Assembly (NCBI GenBank): GCA_009602725.1
Contig: WELB01000014.1
Coordinates: 655,780 to 681,747, forward strand
From: Spirogloea muscicola
Lineage: Eukaryota; Streptophyta; Zygnematophyceae; Spirogloeales; Spirogloeaceae
DNA length: 25,968 bases
Reading direction: 5' to 3'
This document shows positions 18,777-25,968 of the stretch, piece after piece. The translations under genes and the position numbers were made by a program. Each line of letters starts with the position of its first letter. The first letter of the stretch is position 1. The notes under the pieces are model-generated. The model searched no databases. It saw only the letters and a list, made by a program, of their open reading frames with translations, and was not told the DNA's origin.

Positions 18777-19928
18777 ATGGCGGCTTGCGACGCCTTCCAA
18801 CGACAACCCTCGCCCGCCATGGACTTCCCGTCGCTCACCAAGCACGCCTTCGGGTCGACGTGCGGCGGCCACGACAACGACGGCGGAGCCTCGCCGCCGC
18901 CGCCGCTGGTGCTGCCGTCGGGGTGGTCGTCGGGCGACGAGATGGACGCGCCACCGACGCCGCCGCCGTCGTGCGCGCCGGCGCCAGCGACGCCGGCGCA
19001 GTCGGCGCGCGTCCAGGCCGGCCTGCGGCACATCCACCGCTGCCTGGTTAAGCTGGAGAAGAAGGAGCGCCGCGTGCGCGCCGTCCTCGACTCTACGCTC
19101 GACTGGCTCAGCTTCCCGGGCTTCGCCGCGCCCCCGGCGGCGCCCTTTCCGGGCTGCGAGAATTCGCCACCAGCGCCGGCGACGCCGACCGCCGTCGCGC
19201 CGGCGGGCGTGGAGTGTCCGACCGAGCGCGACGCTGCGGGGGCTAGCAGCGGGCTCTCGCTCCCTGTGGAGGTCTGTCGGGCTGGTGTCGTCGACGATTA
19301 TGATTATGTCAACGCCAACGACGTTGGTGACGTTACTTGTAGAGACTTCGTCGAGTTAGGGGACGAGCACGAGGACGAGGACGAGGACCGCGATGACGAC
19401 AAGGTTGGAGCTTCGGCTACAGCAGCAGTGGCGACAGCATCACTGCAGTCCAAGCGCAAGCGAGGCCGGCCGCCGAAGAAGCTGCAGCTGGCGGGACGCC
19501 GCTTGCCCAAGGCAGGTCGCAGCGCAGTCGTGCCGCTTCACAGGGGGCCAGGTCGTCCTCGTGGGCGCGGCCGCGTCAAGAAGGCACTGGAGCTCCTACC
19601 CGCAAAGCGGCGGCGGCAGGAGGAGCTGCTAGCTAGGGGCAGTGCCGTCCTGGCGAAGTCGGACGCTGCACCCCTAGGCGGCTCCGCAAGCGTGGAAGCT
19701 TCAACAGAGGCCGTCAGGGGAGTGGCAGCACTCATGCCGCACGATGTACTCGTTGCTCCTGCCGTTCCTGCGCAGGCGGAGGGCCAGCCGGTCGTGAAGC
19801 GCGGCCGGGGTCGCCCTCGCAAGCACCCTCGCCCCGTTGAGTCTATGCCGTTGGCGGCGGCAGTGGTGGCAGCGGCCCCGTTTGGAGCGGCTGTCATTGC
19901 GGGCCCCCAGCCAACTCCGGTTGCCTAG
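18777..19928 (+). CDS. AT-hook DNA-binding protein (three AT-hooks)
   Basis: Intronless frame of 383 codons. Three AT-hook motifs bind the minor groove of AT-rich DNA: KRKRGRPPKK (residues 226-235), GRPRGRGR (from 259) and KRGRGRPRK (341-349). Before them are a Pro/Ala-rich N terminus, a charged helix-like segment around residues 78-106 (LRHIHRCLVKLEKKERRVRA) and an acidic Asp/Glu run near 190-212. Such proteins are usually nuclear chromatin or transcription factors; no catalytic domain is seen. The ATG at 18777 sits in a good context (GCGGCCATGG); 18819 is an alternative start. The 5' end is only 130 bp from the N at 18647, so upstream exons may be missing. Base composition is strongly GC-rich, like the IRE1-like gene. 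Confidence 0.6.
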   Translation: MAACDAFQRQPSPAMDFPSLTKHAFGSTCGGHDNDGGASPPPPLVLPSGWSSGDEMDAPPTPPPSCAPAPATPAQSARVQAGLRHIHRCLVKLEKKERRVRAVLDSTLDWLSFPGFAAPPAAPFPGCENSPPAPATPTAVAPAGVECPTERDAAGASSGLSLPVEVCRAGVVDDYDYVNANDVGDVTCRDFVELGDEHEDEDEDRDDDKVGASATAAVATASLQSKRKRGRPPKKLQLAGRRLPKAGRSAVVPLHRGPGRPRGRGRVKKALELLPAKRRRQEELLARGSAVLAKSDAAPLGGSASVEASTEAVRGVAALMPHDVLVAPAVPAQAEGQPVVKRGRGRPRKHPRPVESMPLAAAVVAAAPFGAAVIAGPQPTPVA

Positions 19929-20168
19929 AAGAGCGTCGATGCAGGCCCGATGCCGCAAGCGCTGCCCTTCAGAGCGCGGCACAGCTGTGTCAGCACGTAC
20001 CAGTCTTGTGTTTACAGGTTGTATAGCATAGTAGTGTGTCTGGGCCTCAACAAGTAGGCGCGCCCCCACTGACGGCGGCTTCCTGTCGTCCTGACCATCT
20101 GCGGCTGAGCTCTTCTGTGCTTGCGCTGCGTGGCAAACGCAAGATCTCCGCAGTGGAGCGGCAGCATG

Positions 20169-20173
20169 TGTAA
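20169..20173 (+). terminator. Candidate TGTAA polyadenylation signal, AT-hook gene
   Basis: TGTAA lies 241 nt after the stop codon. The distance is longer than for the other two genes, so a chance match is possible. Confidence 0.3.
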
Positions 20174-21121
20174 CGCTGTTTACAGCCCACGCGCAACCTA
20201 AGCAGCAGGTGCAGTGCATGCACAGCAACCTCATGGATGTCAGGCACCCTCTTGAATAGGCTTGTCTGGTTGTGTCCAGTAATACTTTGCTACAGGACGG
20301 GGTATCAGGCATACTTTGATGGCCATCTGCTGCGCAGTTTTAAGTAATGTCCCTGTCAAGTGTTTCCTCCTGTCTGTTCTTGCAAGTGCGCTACTTGTCT
20401 GGGAGCAGTCTTGATCTAAGCATGTTGGCAAACAAAGCATCCACCATCTCTTAGGTTGTGTGTGAGTGGTAGATAATAGTCAGCTCAGCAAGTCTATACG
20501 GAAGCAACATGTTGCAGCAGCTTCTGGCAGGCCTTTCAGTGGTCTTGCAAAATATATTGCAGCAGTAGTTGGCGCCCATGTCAGCCAAGTGCGAAGTCAG
20601 ATGACATTGAAGAAGCAACCCTAGAGGCCAGCAAAGAGGATGTAAATAAGCACAGAAGGAAACATGCAGAGTCTATGCAGAGTTTCCTCCGGGCTTGTGC
20701 GCTGCTTCTCACAGGAATCGACTGTGGGGTCACGCATCCCCCGTTTGTAAAACAAAGCACAAGTCTATGGCCCACTGTGAATGTCAAGGTAATATGATGC
20801 AGTGTGTGCCATGTCTAAGGCTCAATATCTGTTGGCACAATGTGTAAGTAAGATTTGCTGCAGTAGGCGGAAGACAACACAACGCTACCAACCTCACTAT
20901 GCTTGTGTACTTTGGCGTGCCAGACGGTCACACCTACGTAAGGAGTTTTGTGAGTAGAGTACAAGGTCCGAAATGAAAGTAGTATGCTCCAAAGAGAGGA
21001 GAGGGGCGCAGTGCACATGCGTTGTAGGGCAGGCCAGTCAAGGCCAATGCACTGTTCAGGCAAAAGCTAGTGCAAGAAGTGGCCCTGCGTAACAGGAAGA
21101 AAGACTCTTCCAGTAGAGCGT

Positions 21122-21182
21122 GCTGGCTGTGATTGGCCAGCCCAGAAAAGAGAATGAAGAAGTTACGGAGGGGCCAGAACAG
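21122..21182 (+). repeat. Third copy of the dispersed repeat
   Basis: GGCCAGCCCAGAAAAGAGAATGAA followed by TTACG and GGGGCCAGAACAG matches, imperfectly but over more than 45 bp, the unit at 1497-1576. The two loci are 20 kb apart. Confidence 0.5.
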
Positions 21183-21295
21183 CTCACAGCGACTCAAGCG
21201 CCACTGGGTGCTCCAAGTAAGAACGAAGCCTTGTGCTAAAGGGTGGCTAAGGTAACAGTCTGCAATTGAGCACACGCAACTCCGACAGAAGTGCT

Positions 21296-21384
21296 AACTT
21301 GGAGAAGAAAAGAGAAAAGGGAATAGGAAAAGGAATAGGAGAAGATAACGGAAAAGGAAAAGGAGAGGAAAAAGAGAGGGAGAC
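21296..21384. repeat. Polypurine tract (GGAAAA-rich)
   Basis: Almost uninterrupted A/G sequence built on GGAAAAG units, with few pyrimidines over about 90 nt. It can adopt non-B DNA but shows no coding signal. Confidence 0.75.
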
Positions 21385-21715
21385 CCGTCGGAACGCCCCC
21401 CGCCCATCAACCGCCGGCGGAATGGCGCGCGGCGGGACGGTCATCGGGCGGCCGCGGGAGCCGGGCGTCGGGCGCCCGGCGCCCCCCGGCGCAGTAGTCG
21501 CGCTCAGGGCGGGGGGCCTCGCATCGTCGTCCGGGGCTGTGAGGCTTGTCTGCGTCTGGAGAACACAGAGCAAGGGATACGTACTATAGAACAGATCCTG
21601 TTCAAGTATAGTCGTATTTCTGCGGAGAGAGGCGCTGGTTACATTGGCCACTGTTGTTGAATTGAATAGCTATTGTGGGATAAAGCAGCAGGGAAGTGGA
21701 CGGTCGAGATCCGCC

Positions 21716-21770
21716 NTCGCCGCCGCAGCCGCCGCCGCAGCCGCCGCCGCCGTCGCCGCCGCCGCCGCTT
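21716..21770. repeat. Single N followed by GCC/CGC triplet repeat
   Basis: An ambiguous base at 21716 is followed by about 50 bp of CGCCGC and GCAGCC units. It lies some 160 bp upstream of the phosphatase start codon, probably in the promoter or 5' UTR. Confidence 0.8.
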
Positions 21771-21871
21771 GCGGGCCAACGAGGAACCGCCGTCTCCCGG
21801 GCGCAGCCCCTTCCTTGTCAGTGGCTCGCTTCAGCACGAAATTCCGGAAGGCGATGAGGCGCTAAGGCCTC

Positions 21872-21897
21872 ACAGCCTCACCATTAGGTGAGGCTGT
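21872..21897 (+). promoter_or_regulatory. Perfect 11-bp hairpin in the phosphatase leader
   Basis: ACAGCCTCACC (21872-21882) and GGTGAGGCTGT (21887-21897) pair fully around the loop ATTA, ending 31 nt before the proposed ATG at 21929. If transcribed, the hairpin would stand in the 5' UTR close to the start codon and could slow scanning ribosomes. Whether it is in the mRNA is inference. Confidence 0.55.
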
Positions 21898-21928
21898 AAG
21901 CTGCAGCAGCAGCGCATCTGCGCGAGGA

Positions 21929-24900
21929 ATGGCGGAGCCGGTGGCCGTCGCGCTGCAGATCGAGGACGAGGATGTCGGCTTCATCAACAGCCGCAAGGTC
22001 CAGCCTGCTCTCCTCTGGCCTTCAGCGGCTGCTCTATTCGTGTCGAGAGCGCCAATGGCCAACGTCTGCGTCCCATCCCCTTGCTCTTGGCAGCTTGGTC
22101 CAGAAGAGGCGGCGAATTGCTGCCAATTGCACATCCTTCATGGCTTGTTGACGTTATTAGCAATCCTTATGGCTTATTGACGCTATTAGCAATTGTTTTC
22201 CGGTAATTTTGCATGTTAATAATTCAATCATTGTGGAGGGAAGGCTAAGGAGCACCTTAATACAGGGGACCCCTCCTTACGAGACGGTCGATTGCTGTGC
22301 CGTGCTACAGGCGAGCGTCGCGAGTGTCGCGGCTGCGCGGGAGCAAGGAAGTGCTGTGAGGACAACAATTGCCGTCCTGGCGGGGCTCAGCCTGGGCTTG
22401 CTCGCCTCTCTTGTCGCCGTGTCCGTCCGCGGGGGAACCTGGGTCCGGCATGAGGCGCCGTTGAACTTCCTGGTGGTCGGCGACTGGGGGAGGCAGGGCA
22501 TGTTCAACCAAAGCTTGATTGCAAAGCAGGTGACTGGCCTCTGAGTTGCAAGACTTTGACGTCATTTTGGATCTCTGAGATTGCCAAAGCATTGTGTTGC
22601 TCTCAAGGACCATACATTAGCTCTAGGTACTCATGCCCCAAGCACAGTGCTGGGCAGCTGGTCTTCTTATTTGGCCATGGCCCTCCAATTATGAATATTC
22701 TGCACACGGCCCCTGTGCTCAGCTCAAGTCCTCAATGAGCCTGCACAAACAACACACTCTCAGGCTCGTCCCCTATTAGAGCACATCATGTCAACAGATG
22801 CACCGTGTGTCAAGATCCTCCCGGCTAAGTAACATCCCTCTCATTGAATCAATGCTTGGATACTTGCAGATGGGCATTGTAGCTGACAAGCTAGGCATTC
22901 AATTCGTGATCTCCACCGGGGACAACTTTTATGAGAGGGGCTTGAAGTCGCTACACGACCCGCTATTCAAGGAGTCGTTCTCAGACATCTACACAGCGAG
23001 CAGTCTACAGACCCTGTGGTATGCAGGTCCGGATCCCCCTGTAATCTGCCTGTATTGGAAGCCTTACTATGTTATGTATCCTTACAATGTGCAGGTAGAT
23101 GCAGAGAATGTGTGAATCTTGCTTGTTTAAGGTGGTCATCCTAGACATCGCTTACTGTACACGTCGTATAGCTTGCCGACATGCAGTCTTGCACAGTCAC
23201 AGTACTGAAGAGCTGGATTGAGCGTGCAAATTCGCTTGTGCACGATGCCAGTATTGGGCAATCACGACTATCGAGGGGACCCCAAAGTGCAGATGGACCC
23301 AAAGCTTCGGATACAGGACAGGCGATGGTTTTGCCAGCGCTCATACCAACTCTCGAGAACCCTGTGTTCGGTCGATCAAGCCGGTAAAGGAGCACGCCCG
23401 GTGCAAGTTTCTGCTTGTATCAGAATGTGGCATCACTTTGTCAGTAGCTGACGAACTCCTTGAGCCTGTGTTTATCACCTGCCTGGCGAGAGTTGGACTG
23501 CCTAGTAGAGGAGCCAATGACACAGTACCTGTAGCCTATACTGGCTTAGACCTGGAGAGTTGCTAATGTGAAGATGGCAAATGCATGCAGGTGACTGTAC
23601 AGAGAGCGTGGACTTTTTTTTCATTGACACAAATCCATTTGTCCCAGAGTACTGGGCAAAGGGCGCCGGCTTTGACTTCTCAGACTTTCTTCCACAGGAG
23701 CAGCAACAGCAATCGCAGATCATGGTACACTTGGAACCGAAAGTCATAGGCAGGGGGGCAGACCATAAGTATAGGACACACCGGTGGAGCAAAGTAGCAT
23801 GAACCTGCTGTGTGAAGTTGCCAGCATCTACCTGCCATGAAAAGAGTGTGATGAGCTCTCTTGACTGCAGCATCTGAGAGATTGTCTGTTGCTCTGTTGG
23901 GGTTTTCATGAAATGCACTCGCATTTGGCAGTGTCGTTGTTATTGTCAACACAGTGGCAGTAAGCAACATATGCTCTTTATCGTGCTGGAACACTGAGAA
24001 GAAGGGGTGATTTGACTGTTGCGCCGCATCCAACAGGCGCTGTCTTCCTTGCTGGGCGCATCAAATGCTACATGGAAGATTGTGGTGGGTCACCACCCAG
24101 TGTACAGCCTCGGCGAGCATGGAAATACAAGTGAGCTGGTCCGACTCCTCGAGCCTGTGCTGGAGGTAGTAACTTCTACCCCATTCTCTCTCCCCCCCCC
24201 TCCTCTGTATCACCCTCCTCTGGTTCAGTGCCTATGAGCATGTGAAGCGTTGCCTTGTCTACTACCTTCCTCATACCAGGTCCTTGCAATTGCTGTGCTG
24301 GTCTAGCTTTAGAGGGGAGTCCTTGTCAGGTCAATCTTTTGGGCAGTCTGCAGAGCATACAGGGCTTCCCCAGTTTGTGCCCCTAATTCAGGAAGTCAGA
24401 GAACTACATGCTGTGCTGAACATCTGTACAAGCAGATTCGGGTGGCAAATTTTTGTGAAGTTGTCAAGTGGTGCTTCTGATACATAATACAACAAGAATG
24501 GCAAGTCCGCTTTCTGTGCAGGAGCACCAAGTGGACCTGTACGTGAATGGTCATGACCACTGCATGCAGCACATCAAGCGAGACGACGGGTATCTGGCCT
24601 CGCTTCTTTAGTACTTGCTACTTGTGCAGCAAGAGAGTGGCACAGCTAGTGCATCATTGAGGCATAAAACTGGCATATTTGAGAGGTACTTTGCACTGTC
24701 TGTAGCGTCTCATAGCAGCAAGCAAATGGTGCTCGCTCTGGCAACAACGCCCCATGCAGCCAAATGAAACAATTTCCCTCGCTTTGTCGCAGCTCGGTAC
24801 ATTACCTGGTGAGTGGAGGGGGCTCCAAGGCATTCCGGACGGTGTTTCACCCGGTCCCAGAGGATGGCTTCAAGTATGGGTTTGAGGGCCAGGGTTTTGC

Positions 24901-24988
24901 AGCGGTGTCCATGGCCCCAAGGGCCGTGCATGTCGCTTATTATGGCGTTTATGGCGAACTCCTCTACTCCTTCCATCTTGCCAAGTAG
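21929..24988 (+). CDS. Purple acid phosphatase, membrane-anchored form
   Basis: Metallophosphoesterase of the low-molecular-weight purple acid phosphatase group (plant PAP3/7/8/17-like), which releases phosphate from esters, usually outside the cell or in the vacuole. Eight inferred exons: 21929-21997, 22311-22529, 22870-23026, 23252-23383, 23591-23724, 24037-24165, 24522-24589 and 24793-24988; phases agree, giving 367 residues. All metal-binding motifs are present: GDWG (Asp81), GDNFY (Asp114, Tyr117), GNHD (Asn152), VGHH (His256) and GHDH (His291, His293). [10 protein letters not shown] and the C-terminal [15 protein letters not shown] fit the family. Instead of a cleavable signal at the very N terminus, about 40 mostly polar residues precede a hydrophobic segment (about residues 42-62), suggesting a type II signal anchor with the enzyme lumenal or extracellular. 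Exon 1 is inferred from phase and context. A start at 22209, reading straight into exon 2, is possible and keeps the same anchor. Confidence 0.94.
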
Positions 24989-25690
24989 CCATGCTTACTA
25001 CGGACTGTCTGGTCTGGACTTTCAGTTTGCCAGCCATTTCATTTGCCCTCAATAAAGCCACTCAATGCTCTGTAATTGTTTCTCTCCTCACTGTCATGAG
25101 TAACCCCTCAGGAGACTCTTCTCTGAGGCTCCCTTCACTAGCAGGCTTCCCGATGCTGATGTTCGATGGGTGCAGAGCTTCATTCGCAGTGCTGGTTTGA
25201 GCTACCAACACTGCTTTAGGCGACATGGCTCCTCGTGAAAACGGGGGCTTCCGTTCTTGCACCACCGAGAAACATCTGGACCTATGCAAGCCGCTGCACG
25301 CAGTTGACTTTGCAAACCTGATGAAGTCCTTGCTTTCCAAATGTCTTCAAAGTTGCAATTGCATCTAATTAAGAGCTCTCACGTAAATAGCCTACTATAC
25401 TAGATCATTTGAGCAGCCGAGGGGCAAGCCCCTTGCTAGTGGAGCAAGCATCAAAGTTGGCAAAACAACTAATCACGCAGCGTGCTTAGAGAGAACTGCT
25501 GACTCAGGCTCCTTAGGACCGAGCAATCCCAGCGAGGCACTTGCACACAGATGAGGTTGAGACATGGGGGGCTGCTGATTGTCAATTTGCAGCAGATCAG
25601 ATCAGGAATTGAATAGCATGTCCATGACCAACTTGCAGGACCAAAGCGGTGTACACTAAACAAGCTGACTTAATATTTGTGCGAATGTGA
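24989..25690. other. 3' flank of the phosphatase; no further gene recognised
   Basis: The phosphatase 3' UTR is followed by about 600 bp without a recognisable coding frame or RNA gene. AATAAA (25050-25055) and TGTAA (25071-25075) occur close to the stop. Confidence 0.5.
25071..25075 (+). terminator. Candidate TGTAA polyadenylation signal, phosphatase
   Basis: TGTAA lies 83 nt after the stop. An AATAAA stands just before it at 25050-25055. Either could direct cleavage; TGTAA is the usual chlorophyte signal. Confidence 0.5.
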
Positions 25691-25722
25691 GAGAGGGAGG
25701 GAGGGAAGGGAGGGAGGAGCGG
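25691..25722. repeat. GGGA-rich purine repeat
   Basis: A GAGGGAGGGAGGGAAGGGAGG-like tract (written here with its period only: repeated GGGA) resembles the repeat at the left window edge and could form a G-quadruplex. Confidence 0.8.
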
Positions 25723-25746
25723 GCGGTGGCTGGCTCCGCTCGGGCA

Positions 25747-25968
25747 AAAGAGATCAAGTACGCCGACCATCCGCCGGAAGACGAGTTCTTCCCGTTGGCA
25801 ATTGACATCCATGGGGCACTGGGCGCTCGGTGGCTTGAGCTACTTAACCAGCTCGCCCGCCACGCAATCGCCCGTCGCTTCCATGGTGAGCCGGTAGACT
25901 TTCCTGCAGCCGGGTCGCTGGCGCAAGTGTATCGCATGCGCTTGGCCGTCTCGCTGCAGAGGTCCATG
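25747..25968 (+). mobile_element. Probable retroelement ORF C-terminal fragment (runs off edge)
   Basis: The frame from about 25747 stays open to the window end and reads KYADHPPEDEFFPLAIDIHG, then RWLELLNQLARHAIARR and SLAQVYRMRLAVSLQRSM. An F-PLA-[ID]-x-x-G segment followed some 50 residues later by Y-R-x-R-[LV]-[AS]-x-x-LQR is the pattern I associate with the C-terminal part of plant and algal retroelement reverse transcriptase proteins. No reverse transcriptase catalytic motif is visible, because that part would lie upstream, where the frame is interrupted by the GGGA repeat. It is therefore probably a truncated copy. Confidence 0.45.

Larger units (their letters stand above)
19929..21928. 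other. 2-kb intergenic region with repeats
   Basis: After the AT-hook gene comes about 1.3 kb of lower-GC sequence with no recognised gene. Frames on the minus strand (for example 20934-21275) do not resemble a family. Then follow a dispersed repeat copy (21122-21182), a purine tract (21296-21384), a GC-rich block (21400-21540), an N (21716) with GCC triplets, and the leader of the phosphatase gene. I found neither the missing IRE1 kinase domain nor the TRAP-beta 5' exons here. Confidence 0.5.

Overview
The window is nuclear DNA from the green plant lineage (Viridiplantae), most likely a green alga. The reasons are intron-rich genes with short GT-AG introns, a DEMETER/ROS1-type 5-methylcytosine DNA glycosylase with the plant-specific C-terminal domain, plant-type purple acid phosphatase and TRAP-beta proteins, a plant-like mitochondrial nad5 fragment, TTTAGGG-type telomere-like repeats, and TGTAA motifs 83-240 nt after three plus-strand stop codons (a polyadenylation signal typical of chlorophytes). 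The species cannot be read from the sequence. The assembly is draft: a 318-base N run (13685-14002) and two single Ns (18647, 21716).

Layout. 1-2249 holds purine-rich simple repeats and a dispersed repeat, with no recognised gene. 2250-5769 (+) is an 11-exon PLP-dependent class V aminotransferase of the isopenicillin N epimerase-like / plant L-cysteine desulfhydrase family, interrupted by one in-frame TAG. It converges on 6551-14033 (-), a 17-exon DEMETER/ROS1-like DNA glycosylase that reads from the region before the glycosylase fold to the C-terminal RRM-like domain; its N terminus is cut by the N run. Just upstream of that gene lies a nuclear copy of mitochondrial nad5 (14232-14474), whose frame runs on into an unrecognised ORF with a retroelement-like motif. 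15269-15859 (-) holds two coding-looking exons I could not identify. 15960-17131 (-) is the C-terminal two thirds of TRAP-beta, and 17366-18646 (+) is an IRE1-like ER-lumenal domain plus transmembrane segment. These two are divergent and both lack their 5' exons; the IRE1-like gene also lacks kinase and RNase domains because the sequence breaks at an N. 18777-19928 (+) is an intronless protein with three AT-hooks. 21929-24988 (+) is an eight-exon purple acid phosphatase with all metal ligands and a predicted membrane anchor. The window ends inside a probable retroelement C-terminal fragment.

Functionally this is an ordinary mix of housekeeping and chromatin genes, not an operon-like system. 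Two themes may be more than chance: a DNA demethylase and an AT-hook protein (chromatin), and TRAP-beta beside an IRE1-like sensor (ER protein entry and unfolded-protein sensing) in head-to-head orientation. I found no convincing novel system. The most useful observations are the exon-level gene models, two GC-AG introns, the single disabling lesions in two otherwise intact genes, the mitochondrial insert, and the signs of misassembly around 17.1-18.7 kb. All splice sites were inferred by eye from GT/GC-AG signals, reading phase and remembered family conservation; no alignment was run.
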